Shown piece after piece: positions 34,501-41,484 of a stretch of 64,000 bases of DNA. Within the stretch, counting starts at the first letter, position 1, and every line of letters starts with the position of its first letter. A program made the translations under genes and the position numbers. Source of the DNA: Sporocytophaga myxococcoides DSM 11118 (GTDB lineage Bacteria > Bacteroidota > Bacteroidia > Cytophagales > Cytophagaceae); the NCBI RefSeq assembly GCF_000426725.1, contig NZ_AUFX01000003.1:62001-126000 (forward strand), written 5' to 3'. Under the pieces are notes generated by a model. The model had not been told where the DNA came from. It did not search any database and was given only the letters and a program-made list of their open reading frames with translations.

Positions 34501-36543
34501 GGCCCGGATCTTAAACTATCTGAACTGAAAACACCAGAAACTGTTTTGACTGGCATCAGCTATCCTGTAGAATGGAGAGTTAAAAATATCGGAAGACAAG
34601 GTGCCCATGCAGAATGGAGTGATGCTGTTTATCTGTCGAGCGATACGATATGGCAGCCTAAGACAGACATCTATTTAGCTTCCTACTTTGGCAAGCATTC
34701 GCTTGACTCAGGAATGACTTATTTCGATTCCCGCAAATTGGAAATACCAGAGGCTATATCAGGACAATATTACTGGATAATGGTAACCGATTATTCACCT
34801 AATGGTAAACCTTTAACAAACTCAGGAGACCAAAACAGAGCTAATAACTATTCTGTAAAACCAGTTGCAATTACCTTAAATACAACACCAGATCTTTACA
34901 TTACAGACCTGAAGACTCCGGAAGAAGGTGTCTCCGGACAACCGGTAACTATTCAATACACAGTCACCAATCAGGGTACAAGCGCAACCCGTCCTAAAAG
35001 GTGGACTGATAAATTTTATCTGTCGACCGACTTCAACATTGATAAGAACGACAGATTACTTGGATCTATAGACCGGTATGATTCGCTTCCGGTTGGGTCA
35101 GGATATAGCGTGAATAAAGAAGTTATATTACCATTGTATGAATCAGGTAATTATATATTACTGGTAAAAACAGATAATGATAATTCGCAATATGAAGGCG
35201 ATCAGGAAGGTAACAATGTATCTTCCTCCCCTATCCATCTTGAGATGCCACTGCCTGTAGATCTGATTGTATCAGAGATTACAACTGATAAAGAGCAATA
35301 TACAGCGGGAGATGATCTGAAAATATCATGGGCAATATTGAATAAAGGAATCAACCCGGCAGTGGGTTATGAAGAAGATCAGTTTTATTTGTCCAGAGAC
35401 CAAAGCTGGGATCTCAGTGATATCTATCTTGGCAATTCCAAAAACTTTTTGAGATTGGCATCAAATGGTGTGCAAGCATTCACTAATTCATTCAAGATTA
35501 CAAATGCTTCTGTGGGTAACTACTATGTAATTGCAAGAACAGATTCAAGAAATCAGATACCGGAAACAGATGAACGAAATAACGAAACAGCAAGTCTGAA
35601 ATCAATCCTGCTGGATGTTAAAGAACTTGTGCTGAATGTTGCAGAAGATACAATCCTTGCAAACAAAGGCGGTCTTTCTTATAAAATAATCATTCCGGAT
35701 TCGCTTAAGAATGAAACTCTTCTTGTGGAGTTAACTGGTGAAGATCAGAACAACCACAACGAATTGTATATTCGTTACGGCGATGTACCAACAAGAAATA
35801 CCTATGATGCTGCTTTCAGCCGTCCATTCTCTGGAAATCAGGAAGCAATCATCAGCGAAATGAAGCCGGGTACTTATTATGTAATGGTGTATGGTGAAAA
35901 TGAATTTGGTCAGGCCCAGGATATAACTCTGAAAGCTTCCATACTTCATTTTGAAATACGATCTGTAAAAACAAATGTCGGAGGTGATTCAGGACCGGTT
36001 ACGACATGCATACAGGGAGCGAAATTCAAACCAAGTTGTAAATTTTATATTTATCAAGACAACCTTCCGATAAAGGCCAGCAAGGTATTTTATGTAAATC
36101 CTACCAAGGTATTTGCAACATTCAATCTTGCAGGAGCAGCGCATGGTTATTATGATGTAGTATCTGTAGACTCCTTATCTGGTGAAGAGGCAGTAAAATT
36201 GAATGGATTTAAAGTAGAAAAATCCACACAAGAACTTTTGCTAACTGATCTAGATCACCCGCGTTCAGCAAGAGCGGGACAGATAGTTCCTATACATGTA
36301 CATTTTGCTAATGGAGGAAATATAGATATACCGACACCGAGAAGAGCAATCGTTTGCACAGGCTCCAAAGTGCCTCTGGGATTGACTGTTCAGGATCTTC
36401 AATATTACTTTACATCATTAAGTATGGATTTTTCAGAGCCAGAAGGTCCTCAAGGTGTGTTAAGACCAGGAGCTATAAGTGACAAGACATTCTATGTTGC
36501 AGCCTGGGCACGACGTATACAATTAAAAATATTAACCAAATAA
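19582..36543 (+). CDS. Giant exported adhesin-like protein: parallel beta-helix modules, Ig-like repeats and CARDB domains
   Basis: A 5653-aa exported protein. A signal peptide (about aa 1-24, ending KAQ) precedes an N-terminal ~220-aa domain. Six ~535-aa modules follow; each starts with (Y/F)TxG…DFxxF (near aa 348, 898, 1443, 1974, 2508 and 3043), runs through right-handed beta-helix repeats rich in N/S/G ladders, passes a DxNNYYSxG motif, closes on DIDGxxR…PDIGADE, and leads into a CARDB-like Ig domain. Then come about seven Ig/PKD-like repeats of the WSTGxxTxxIxVxxxxxYxV…GC type (about aa 3590-4250), an FnIII-like domain (about 4253-4343), eight CARDB domains (about 4346-5346; PDLxVxxL…WTVxNxGxGxT…DxIYLS), a pre-peptidase-like domain (about 5350-5453) and an IPT-like domain. 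No T9SS sorting domain is visible at the C-terminus. First gene of a four-gene operon. Probably surface attachment or polysaccharide contact; this is inference. Confidence 0.85.
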   Translation: MKNKVFISLQIIFLFTILSFSSKAQVMLVSSYYSSSLHTSYAKTMDMAFGAGKWKQLYYDNVNTDSLLNSATNYIYMEGDEDHFRYLRDYWFTNRTKYEDWVKKGNTLFINSNPPYDDDLSIGFGGVELDFNFIADTIVSANKNHKIFNGPQKPVGEEFWGYSSYNGANLTIKGSGLNPLLVSKEDPSNIVLAEKAWGGGSVILGALNSMRYVFPQATYTNLRANILSLKNTASEVKAALETPASKISVRYGNQDISVSLVNYGSKALTEATVNWEINGTLQTPFKWTKSLNPVSDNTFSKDSFSVGKFNFEKGKTYNLKAWVSKLNGSINPTLQDTVIQKIYTALEGSYTVGTEDADFENLTIAVNTLIEAGVSGPTVFNLADGGHIIGQKIIAIKGASLLNTIKFQSVSGDSSSTIIFRDGNTRADHLLAFNGASYITFKDLTLSNSYDIYDYGNIIKFEKGAHDISIINCRILGKYYNTGSASASTIYFEETESTPCYNIQIKDNVISQGSYGIYANQPYNRETSVIKGITIENNEIYGQFSGAMYLGNMSGLKIDGNKISGTQLQNYYGIYADYAEDFSIANNQLYVKTVGYGIHVSNSNSPEGKVSLIYNNAFHGDGLANVYGINVAQCKNLSILYNTFNITNSSAESVALKIIGTNSNLRIFNNNICVRGLGFAADFKTNESFSDISSDHNNYYSGGSYTFRINENNLKGLEDWKLLSKKDSSSVSVDAVFIEDNGYKCSKGLLDGAAIPLAEVSKDIEGKPRDTSHPDIGAGEFTSSGADLQLQSLLVPVAPFLAGNYDIKIKVANSGNEKITSFDYQLTFNGEVKPLQKWNGNLEKGKSVEINLGSQSFPFLKGNAVSVEVSFPNGRDDLNTADNILSKENLYAALPSKTYTIGGTAPDFASFGEVQNQLKNGGIKGNVTFLVRDGIYNEHIALSDISGSGADGKIVFQSESGDSSKVTMSYYVTRYESDSSYVVKLENTSYITFKNIGFKIDGEYYAKAIDLQGANSNILFTNNIITGRASTYPSENNTLVNIQGSVSPSGDVVFEKNLLQNNDYGFYLLAKSTNESGKIIVRGNVLINQAAYGFKLNDQSFTQIISNTITSASTNTNYRAIDIYSCKEGLKILKNRIATNGGFGINLGYTKATATNRILIANNFVKTQGTSESRPISMSDVEQADIYYNTFLYSGASTSERSAYLYSCISIDLYNNHFINNGGGYALYFSNSNDYLNIKADFNNYYTKGANLLYSYNNTSAQFKSISQWSTYSGHDKNSTSIDPMIATDSYKVTNPRLNGTATPALLVTEDIDNIIRSKFPDIGASEFSPAGLNLALNKLLLSDQNFAAGINPVSIVVRNNGSTTVTSFTVKWKTNETAQSDYLWTGNLQANASDTVVLGNFDFKVGQLYKFEISVLNPNGSTDLDISDNTLVIADLAAPLNGTYTIGGTNPDFASFNAAALILNKKGIAGNVTFNVRPGTYQEQVRLRQIAGTSAERRIIFQSENSDSSKVILSFYAGTYSANYVLRLDSTDYVTIRNITLRSENNSYNGVLNLLNGSNNNIISNNIIQSASTGSYNTIEMYSEKAGLKNNNNLFANNRIQYGSTGLAISGYSSSGGNNDENNKLVNNTFTSQKYSGISLSNQNYSIIENNTIDIIEDRGIYLSSTIGSKITGNKILLGNGNEGIYVSSASNPDTLQTIIANNFIKISGTNNAEAISLYNAINFKIYFNTLILNNNYPLSNCVNIENSTNCILNNNIIVSRNKGYALSINNSKNITTDYNNYYSQGLYPFRLNKNDLTIGAWTATTGQDNHSINLDPVFSAAKVWQTNDPRINNKGIAIAGFNTDIDGEARGAQPDLGADENTIKGVDLGLLSIVSPLSPVKAGNQSVKVVLFNNGSATVNTANLSWSVNDTTKTTTWTGSLAPSESIEVSVGNFQLPSGVTASVKVWINDLTDNNHYNDTLKVNNLRPGMRGIYTIGKQSSDFVSFTSAVAALATAGVAGNVEFHVKPDTYSEQFSIPEIFGTSDTSTITFKPQTEGDVILTYAGKSGSNYIAQLNGADYIRIYGIQFLPTNTTYGICINATDGADNNIIRGNTFNGITDNSYSTSIIMFQRSSSEYTNLNNLIENNIFKKGGFGVYFSSSNNNDRNNTIKNNHFEGQGNMAINVSYQLNLQITGNKIISGNNYEYYDGISVNYCTGTFLIDKNRIEVTKGRSGINCSDNKGTKAQSGIISNNFITIKGSNNNFGIQLYACEYLGVYFNSILNASTGITASCYKSSSCKYHSIANNILLNTGLGFASTFEDIYYALLSDHNNYFVSGTKVFASHATLLEWKVNKGVDFNSVSLDPKFQSDTILRSSEVALNTLGKPISGITEDIDGETRSLSKPSIGADENVPDANDVGIHKIASPVQPFVSGASPVAVQLRNYGDIPLETATINWSVNGIQQTAISWTGNLTLGDTSLVTLGNFNFVPQTAYTIKTWTSEPNGISDNNQLNDTVLTGPVYAALRGTFTIGGNSPDFAKISDATDALIKGGIVDSVQFNIRNGIYNEKVIIPSIIGASKKNSIVFQAESGLRSDVEISNSGTADKNYLIQLSSADGITFRNLSFRNSSNMYGRVLSILNGSDNITISNVVFNGSATTNNTENQALVYSEAGDFSNDNLIIKGSSFIKGGYGIYASGKTSTNKYQQGLLIQGNEFKDSYAQSINLINQDEPVVQNNKIESNSNSPGHAGIKLNSYAFKSRVIGNRIKLFNGGSGIEVSSATGSPVIANNDILVSGLTVTRGINVYYSDYIGIYHNTIRINNKTLSLDATAVTLSGNNNSLFNNNLVVSQEGYIIYYYNGSFSSNYNNFYSQGKYLGYYSDKIKDLTDWKQVTGKDNQTLTVNPNFKNEQEGVISNALLNDVAPQAGGILSDINGVARKSLTDIGAYEFTPSGTDASLIQIEKPATPIITGPQEVTVTLYNNGSEILNSANINWSINGILQSQVKWSGSLSSQRSIPVNLGIHEFQRLNSYEIKAWVSSPNSTTDNEISNDTIKRNISPALSGIYTIGGTGADFPNFTKATEALMANGVAGPVEFKAADGIYNEQIEILKVPGISSINKVSFSSASGDSTRTTINYQSTIDKNYIVLIKGTNYITFNGITLKSLDTEYANVLVMKDGASYINVLHCVLSGKRYNSSGNQYLISTSGYTTGNRIEENVFQDGSYGIYMDGSASVSQTNEISGNVFHTQSKSCIYLSYPRNTIVENNIITPLSHYTYYYAIYAGNSRGSLRISGNQIIIPGTRSRGIYLNSAIGTSSDPVLVYNNFISHTQSEENSGIYLASCENVGVYHNSVRISGTGTPIYEAFNLENSRYIQVKNNIFAHFGKGRAITVTGNTQSLTFDYNDYFSTGETLAIWGSSSNTYASVEALQAATGMDSHSLSIDPVFVSSTNLHVSQSNLDGAAIPISQVKTDIDGHTRHDKNPDIGADEFGSGLVTKDIGITSVIGPKSSCNLNGNRFIAVKLQNFGVDTLNNISIHFVLNDTLNIKEELTGIKLKGGQSYNYTFKTPVVMDDHTLYSFDIYTSMDFDSNRDNDSINNYIIHHYPTADAYAGKDTIICQNAQYSLVASGGSKYTWQILGSDVVYANQRVQPVSLNYKTIFVLKSYNTYDCFNTDTITVDVIPNPERPVITSEGTLGGACKKDSITLTSSIKDNIIWSTGQKTKTIKVASAGDYSVKHTAPLSSCSSTGSIEIKSPLIPRLTQNLTICPGQEVRLEVFNGGQSFLWSTGEITSSILVSPTSTTTYNVKIKTEEGCELDKSVTVSVRGGDFIPKITSLKGDAAVCAGSEALLTVEGKASYFSWSNGSSGNAIKVYPTQKTTYSVTAHGGTCFGRTETASIVVDVLPGPDKAPIIVATGSSTLSFCETDAITLTSSDYSEFIKWSTGDTTPSITVLAQGIYSLSHVSKEGCAKTSSVKIEDPKVPYIEGQKEICKGESTTLTVMNGYHYQWSNGETSSSIIVSPDTTTEYTVLIENREGCKYEQKVKVTIFETPIVTGISSDTAICQGTEIDLFVTGKAKEFLWTDGHVGSRIKVKPEETTEFGVKATNGCSNQNGNDYLNVKVTVLPLPEQPVILQGNNKVYCSGQKITLESKYSDSIRWSNGATTKSIIISDTGIYKLQRFNQYMCTRTAEIYTSYPEKAYITIEGKGFQTICKGDAAQLRLVNGSDYLWSTGANTADIEVSPQVTTTYYVNGINEYGCSYADSMKITVIDPVAPAEVKNLIPLNNKADLSLPLSLSWSPSANASHYDIRIWKETESLPESPFVRNTSQILYRIENQLDFGTKYNWQVTAKNSCAETTGPIQQFELRKLPDLEVKNVLVPASAFSGQEVLLSWEVKNSGIGKTVSNEYWFDKVYLSNDSILTFGVDSYLTGIANKTSLDSGQSYIASATVRLPEGVGGPHYVFIVSNQNNEIKELTHDNNIGRNSRYLLVNLTPPPDLQVLEVSTLSNVFSGQTIDLKWTVGNKGDGKTHSSIWKDQIYLSQDSVLRSGTALILATITHSGQLEAGKFYSNTIPVTLPHGIFGKYFIHVKTDEDDQIFEHAYNNNNSEKSNAISVTLLPPSDLVPSVTSIPASASNRDNIKVTWTVKNQGGSATNVGRWTDEIYLSNNIFFDAKNAKLLGSKTNYSALNLGESYSAEATVKIPDNITGANYIFVVTDRANEVFEHENKHNNTGRSFTLLTIKSPDLIVEEAIVLNTEVNSGEIMKVRYLLRNKGTGTVNANTWIDSLYIKESVASDTTKAKTVAAMVVKPERILNPNETIYVTSSIKLPEGVNGTIYLQIQTNADRSVYEVTEGYANNKFNKAVVVTLSPWADLKISKLSADRDTAETGSAYPLHVKVTNQGKAATKDSSWIDRIYISPSPVLGKDTVLLAGARADFRLKKDSSYSYTIDVPIPFDIEKGTYYFYVITDATNKIYEHTDENNNITMYGPVAVTYGPGPDLKLSELKTPETVLTGISYPVEWRVKNIGRQGAHAEWSDAVYLSSDTIWQPKTDIYLASYFGKHSLDSGMTYFDSRKLEIPEAISGQYYWIMVTDYSPNGKPLTNSGDQNRANNYSVKPVAITLNTTPDLYITDLKTPEEGVSGQPVTIQYTVTNQGTSATRPKRWTDKFYLSTDFNIDKNDRLLGSIDRYDSLPVGSGYSVNKEVILPLYESGNYILLVKTDNDNSQYEGDQEGNNVSSSPIHLEMPLPVDLIVSEITTDKEQYTAGDDLKISWAILNKGINPAVGYEEDQFYLSRDQSWDLSDIYLGNSKNFLRLASNGVQAFTNSFKITNASVGNYYVIARTDSRNQIPETDERNNETASLKSILLDVKELVLNVAEDTILANKGGLSYKIIIPDSLKNETLLVELTGEDQNNHNELYIRYGDVPTRNTYDAAFSRPFSGNQEAIISEMKPGTYYVMVYGENEFGQAQDITLKASILHFEIRSVKTNVGGDSGPVTTCIQGAKFKPSCKFYIYQDNLPIKASKVFYVNPTKVFATFNLAGAAHGYYDVVSVDSLSGEEAVKLNGFKVEKSTQELLLTDLDHPRSARAGQIVPIHVHFANGGNIDIPTPRRAIVCTGSKVPLGLTVQDLQYYFTSLSMDFSEPEGPQGVLRPGAISDKTFYVAAWARRIQLKILTK

Positions 36544-36573
36544 TTTTGCATCATATAAAAATTGAAGATTCCA

Positions 36574-39381
36574 ATGCGAGCTTATATTAAACTATCGACT
36601 GTACTTTTCTTTCTCCTTATATGTATGCAAAAAACCTTTGCCATAGATATAAATCCTGGAGAAAACAGAACAGAGTGCCCGGGAACAAAAATAACCCTTG
36701 GAGGGAGTCCCACAGCAGGGCCAGACTCACCGAATAACTATACATACCAATGGTATTCTATACCTGGTGGATTCAGCTCAACTGAATCAAATCCGGAGAT
36801 TACAGTACCTGATGTTAAGACTATCTATGTAGTCCGGGTAACAGATATTGATGGCTTTACATGTCAGGAATCTGTTACCATCACCCCTGTTCTGGTTAAA
36901 GGAATTGATTTCAACCCAAGTTATTTGCCAGCTGACGGTAAATCTATATCACAGGCAACAGTTACCTCAGAACCAGGTGGCCGGACTTTTGTGTGGTCGA
37001 TATCAGAAGCAGACGGATCTGATGCAACTATCGGAGAAAGTAACGGAAGAATTAAAGCATCCAGTAAGCCTGCGACTATAAAGGTCAAGGCGCAGGATAA
37101 GCAGGCCGCGGACAACAAAACTCAAACATGTTTTGTAGAAGAAAATATCTGTATGGGGGATCCGGAGGAATGCTGTCCTGATCTGGCTGGAGAAGTAAAG
37201 TTTGGATTGTTAAGAATACATTTAACCGAATCCATTCAATCAACAGGTTCAGATGGTGACGGTTATTGCTCTTATTCCACCAATAAAGTCAGGCTACACC
37301 TGGATATGAAAGGTTTCTTCCATACTCCGGTTTCTATCGATCTTGATGGGGTGAAGGCTTCCTGGAAACAGAAAGGCACCGGAGCAGAAATAAGTTTTAA
37401 GGAAGTATCATTGGAATGGAGTGGTACAGCTCCAACGAGACAATTCGGTCCCTTACAAGCAAATCTGACAGGTATGAAACTTACAGTTACTTCAGACGGA
37501 GCTATTTCAGGTGAAACAAAATTTACAGTTAATCAAGTTGAATCAGTTCCCTTAGGAGGCATAGCCGAACTTGCCAAAGGCACCTCGGGAGGGTTTGTAT
37601 ACAAATACACTTCATCTACAAGTTTTGAAGGTTCTTATGATTTCAGTGGTGTAAAAAACATTACTATCAGGTTAAAAAAGAACACTTCAATAATTGCTGA
37701 AGCTTCAGGTGATCTTAAATCAAATGGAGTATTTGATGGAGAACTGACCGTCAAAAATGCGGCAACTTACTCTACCAAAGGCTTTGATGCAACTGTAAAA
37801 AGACTAAGGTGGAATTTTACATGGGTACTTAATGAAAATGAAGTTTCTTTTAAAGACGGGGAAGCAGAGATAACAATAAAGAACATTAGAAATACTAAAG
37901 GAGAAGTTGCAGTGGACTTTGAATTAAGGGGACATACTGCTAATGGAGTTGCCAAATTTAGTAAACTTGTGGCCTTTGGATGCAATATAGAAGGAAGTCT
38001 GGCTGCTAAAGTAGATCATGAGTTCAATATTCATGAAATAAGCGGAAGTAATATAAAAGCCAAACATCCTGATTTTGACAATTCCTTTGAAATCAATGAA
38101 TTTAATATTACTAATGGTGAACTGAACCAATTCAGATTTAATGGACATACTAAGTATAAAAACGTAAACTTCAAAATCAGTAATGCAGCATATGTACAGA
38201 ACAAAGGGATAGAAATCACAGCTGGCCTTGAAATAGGTAAATCCTCCAAATGTGAAGTAAGAGATTTCACTATATCAAGTGAAGGTGTAGTCTCTAAAAT
38301 TAAATTGTATTTTGAATCGACCAGTTATCCTCTTTCCATAAAGGCTAATCTGTCCTTTGTAGATAGTGAATTTAAAGGAGACTATTCAGGCTCGATAGAA
38401 GGAGGAATAAAAATAGGAGGAAAAGTTGTGATTGGCTCAATGGAGACATACAACTATGGATTCTTTGAACTTACAATGCAGGTAGCCAAAGGATTTCAAG
38501 TAGGTCCTGTTATCAAGATTGATGAATTAGGTGGACGCTTCGGATATAACTACGATCACAGGGTTAATTCAGCCAGTGAGGGAACGTATCTGATAGGATT
38601 CGTGCTGGGCATAAAGGATGTTGCTGATATTATAGGACTTAAGGGAGATGTAACCCTGGTTATTGGCAACAAGAGTTCACTAGAACTTGAAGGTGAAGTA
38701 AGAGTTCCTGCAAAATCTCCTCATTATTTTAAAGGTACTTTGAAAGCCTCTTATTTACTGGGAACCAATGATGTGTCCGGTAGTACCAATGCAACACTTA
38801 AAGTTCCTGCAAGAAATGGGAATATGCTTTCTCTATCCACAGGTAATATGAGTTTTAGACTTAATCAAAGTGGATGGAATGTAAAGGCTATGAATATTTC
38901 GGGACAGATTATGAAGGAGGTAACAATGACTGGTTCATTTGATCTCAGAGGAGCAGCTGGAGATGACGGAGGTATTGCAGGAACCGTTGCAGGAACTATT
39001 GATTACTCTAAAGATATTAAGATAATTTATCCGGATAAATTTGATGGCACAAACTGCGTAACTGCAGATCATACTGACTCTAAGCTAGGGTTTGGAATAT
39101 ATGGACAATTCAGCCTTAAATTGGGAGGATCATTCAACACTCAGGTAAATCCGGAAGGGTTTAACGGAACTATAAAAACATATGTTAACGGAGCCAGCAG
39201 AGTAAGTGTCAAATGGCCCTGCATCGCTACCTGCGTGGATTGTGTGAGGTTTACAAATGTAAATGTAAATGGTGACATGGAAATGAGTTATGATGGCTCC
39301 TTTACAATACTTAAAGGATATCTAAAGTTTTCCGGAGCTGATCATGAAGAGGAAAGCCGCCCTATTGTTTTAAAATTCTAA
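36574..39381 (+). CDS. Exported beta-rich protein of the giant-adhesin operon, function unknown
   Basis: The ATG at 36574 is preferred over the in-frame TTG at 36562 because it directly precedes a clean signal peptide (MRAYIKLSTVLFFLL, cleavage near FAI-DIN); this gives 935 aa. It starts 30 bp after the giant gene. An Ig/PKD-like domain with paired cysteines occupies about aa 30-105 (ECPGTKITLGGSP to the TCQESVTITP region), followed by a second beta-domain. A long region of regularly alternating beta strands (about aa 190-850) has repeated GEL/GDL…NG and SGxV turns, suggestive of a beta-solenoid or barrel-like repeat. Cysteines occur near the C-terminus in a CIATCVDC motif. No T9SS sorting domain or lipobox is evident. 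No confident family match; its place in the operon suggests it partners with the giant protein at the surface. Confidence 0.75.
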   Translation: MRAYIKLSTVLFFLLICMQKTFAIDINPGENRTECPGTKITLGGSPTAGPDSPNNYTYQWYSIPGGFSSTESNPEITVPDVKTIYVVRVTDIDGFTCQESVTITPVLVKGIDFNPSYLPADGKSISQATVTSEPGGRTFVWSISEADGSDATIGESNGRIKASSKPATIKVKAQDKQAADNKTQTCFVEENICMGDPEECCPDLAGEVKFGLLRIHLTESIQSTGSDGDGYCSYSTNKVRLHLDMKGFFHTPVSIDLDGVKASWKQKGTGAEISFKEVSLEWSGTAPTRQFGPLQANLTGMKLTVTSDGAISGETKFTVNQVESVPLGGIAELAKGTSGGFVYKYTSSTSFEGSYDFSGVKNITIRLKKNTSIIAEASGDLKSNGVFDGELTVKNAATYSTKGFDATVKRLRWNFTWVLNENEVSFKDGEAEITIKNIRNTKGEVAVDFELRGHTANGVAKFSKLVAFGCNIEGSLAAKVDHEFNIHEISGSNIKAKHPDFDNSFEINEFNITNGELNQFRFNGHTKYKNVNFKISNAAYVQNKGIEITAGLEIGKSSKCEVRDFTISSEGVVSKIKLYFESTSYPLSIKANLSFVDSEFKGDYSGSIEGGIKIGGKVVIGSMETYNYGFFELTMQVAKGFQVGPVIKIDELGGRFGYNYDHRVNSASEGTYLIGFVLGIKDVADIIGLKGDVTLVIGNKSSLELEGEVRVPAKSPHYFKGTLKASYLLGTNDVSGSTNATLKVPARNGNMLSLSTGNMSFRLNQSGWNVKAMNISGQIMKEVTMTGSFDLRGAAGDDGGIAGTVAGTIDYSKDIKIIYPDKFDGTNCVTADHTDSKLGFGIYGQFSLKLGGSFNTQVNPEGFNGTIKTYVNGASRVSVKWPCIATCVDCVRFTNVNVNGDMEMSYDGSFTILKGYLKFSGADHEEESRPIVLKF

Positions 39382-39391
39382 TTAAGTACTT

Positions 39392-41479
39392 GTGAGAAAT
39401 ATATATAAACTGACATTACTTATTATAGTCATCACCTTTTCTAATCCTGCTGTTCAGAGTTTTGCTCAAAGAAACGGAGCAAGTCTGAGAGGTGGCGAAT
39501 CGGACAAGGCTATGAAGCTTTACTGGGAAACATATGACTGGCCTCAGAACCTCACTGGCTTTAACATCAAAAAGCAAAGTGGAGAAAACAGTGGCTGGAA
39601 CAAACTTAACAAGGACGTGATCTTCCCACAGGTAGATGAAAGAAATTGGATAAATCAGGGACTTAATGAAGAAGAAGCAAAAAGCGTTCAACAAATATTT
39701 TTAAAATATCTTTCAGAAGGTAAGTTAAGTAAGATCGCTAAAGAAGAATTGCTTCAGAAGCTTCAGCAATCAGGAGGACTTAAATCTGGTGACAGATTAA
39801 ATATGAAGCAGGATTATAATTTGGCATTGATATTAGGCTTCGCTTTTATTGATCATACCTACTCGAATTCTGAAAACGCAAATTATGGTTTGTTTTATGT
39901 ATTTGAAGATGGACATGAGTCTGAGCATCCCATCGCAACCTTCTATCCCGGAGATGTTAAAATCAAACCTGTGGTAGAGGCAAGTGTGAATAAAGGGAAA
40001 GTAAAACTCATATGGTCAGTAAATGAAAAAGATTATTTTAAAGCAGCACTATTCGGATTTAAGATCAACAGAAAAGAAAATAAATCTGGAAAGGAAACAA
40101 GTCTTACAGAAGAACTGATAGGATACCAGAAGTCCGATAACGGACAGCTCCAGTGGTTGTATACAGACGAAAGCGCCAACGCTTCTCTGGATTATACCTA
40201 TACTATTATCCCAGTAACAATTTTACAAACTCAGCTTAAGCCAATTGAATTTAAATTTAAAGCAGCACAGTATTATAATGTGCATATCCCATCAATTGAT
40301 TCTATCTCTGTTGTCAATGATGTTGATCTTAGGATAATCTGGAGAACAGACTCTCTCCTATCAGATAAAAAACGGATTAAAGAATTTTATCTGGAAAGGA
40401 GAAATGTTGACACTTTGCAATTCAACAGAATAACGAAAAGGCTGGATATTAAGACCAAATCCTATGTAGATACCGCCAATCTTAAGTATGGTCAAAGCTA
40501 TATTTACAGGCTTTCGGCTGTAGACCAAAAAGGAAAGCAATGGTATGGCACTCCTGCCAATGTTTTCTACACAGGAGTCAGAATTCCTTCAAAACCTGAC
40601 AGCCTTAAAGCTGAATTCAGGATGATTCTAGATAAACCTCACGTACATCTTTCATGGGCCAAAAGCACAAGCAAAAATACATTTGGTTTTGTGCTTCAGT
40701 CAGATGAAGAAGGTACCGGAAAGCTTATTGAAAACCTGAGTGTGCCTCTAATTAAAGGCAATGAACTCTTATATGAAATTTCCGGAGATGGGGGTATAAA
40801 TTATCAATTCAGTATTGTACCCGTAAACGAAAAAGGTATGCGTGGAGAGGGAAGTTCCGTAAAATGCAGCATTCCTCTTTTGAATCTTCCACTATTCAAA
40901 TCCATTTCCGCTGCTCTTAATAATAACAACCTGGTGGAGTTGTCTTGGGAATATCCTAAAGAAACCGAAATAAAGGGGTTTAATGTACTTGTAAATGGAC
41001 AAATCATTGCTACAACGGAAGATCTTCCAAAGGAAAGCAGGAAATACATTGTACAACTTTACTATCCTGAAGATGCAAAAAAAATCAATGTATATCAGCT
41101 GGAAGCCATTGGAGCCGTAGTTTCCAGAAAGAGCTCTGTTGCGCCACTTTACCAACCGTCTTATAAATTATCTCCACCCGAAAAATTGAAGGTTATATTG
41201 ATCAAAGAAAAAGGTAAGTCTTATGCAGGGCTGTCCTGGGAATATGATAAGGAGCAGGGCAAAGACATAAAAGGATATATTCTTTTCACAGATGAAGGAT
41301 CTGAAAATACCTTCCATGAGATTACGAAAGCTGACTTGTACAAGGAAATGAAGTTCAACTATCAAATCAATAATCCTGACCGTGACTCCTATACCTTTAA
41401 GGTTTCAGCAGTATCAAACAAAGGAGAAATCAGTTCAGCGGCCAGTATAACATTAAATTTAAAAGACATTAAAAAGTAA
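39392..41479 (+). CDS. Exported fibronectin type III-like protein of the giant-adhesin operon
   Basis: Starts with GTG, 10 bp after the preceding stop; that codon is required to include the signal peptide (about aa 1-25, cleavage near SFA-QRN), because the next Met is internal. The 695-aa protein carries about four to five FnIII-like beta-sandwich units from about aa 190 to the end. Recurrent strands are VKLIWSVNEKDY, VDLRIIWRTDS, VHLSWAKSTS, VELSWEYPKE and AGLSWEYDKE, each followed by G(F/Y)…NG turns. The N-terminal ~190 aa has a helical EEAKSVQQIF…KEELLQKLQQSG region. No enzymatic motif or T9SS sorting domain. It ends 5 bp before the next gene, so the two are tightly coupled. Likely a structural or assembly partner of the giant surface protein. 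Confidence 0.75.
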   Translation: MRNIYKLTLLIIVITFSNPAVQSFAQRNGASLRGGESDKAMKLYWETYDWPQNLTGFNIKKQSGENSGWNKLNKDVIFPQVDERNWINQGLNEEEAKSVQQIFLKYLSEGKLSKIAKEELLQKLQQSGGLKSGDRLNMKQDYNLALILGFAFIDHTYSNSENANYGLFYVFEDGHESEHPIATFYPGDVKIKPVVEASVNKGKVKLIWSVNEKDYFKAALFGFKINRKENKSGKETSLTEELIGYQKSDNGQLQWLYTDESANASLDYTYTIIPVTILQTQLKPIEFKFKAAQYYNVHIPSIDSISVVNDVDLRIIWRTDSLLSDKKRIKEFYLERRNVDTLQFNRITKRLDIKTKSYVDTANLKYGQSYIYRLSAVDQKGKQWYGTPANVFYTGVRIPSKPDSLKAEFRMILDKPHVHLSWAKSTSKNTFGFVLQSDEEGTGKLIENLSVPLIKGNELLYEISGDGGINYQFSIVPVNEKGMRGEGSSVKCSIPLLNLPLFKSISAALNNNNLVELSWEYPKETEIKGFNVLVNGQIIATTEDLPKESRKYIVQLYYPEDAKKINVYQLEAIGAVVSRKSSVAPLYQPSYKLSPPEKLKVILIKEKGKSYAGLSWEYDKEQGKDIKGYILFTDEGSENTFHEITKADLYKEMKFNYQINNPDRDSYTFKVSAVSNKGEISSAASITLNLKDIKK

Positions 41480-41484
41480 ACGTT

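Noticed and set aside
36541-36574. A frameshift joining the giant protein to the next gene
   Set aside because: The downstream ORF has its own ATG and a clear signal peptide, and the giant ends in a proper stop, so they are two genes.
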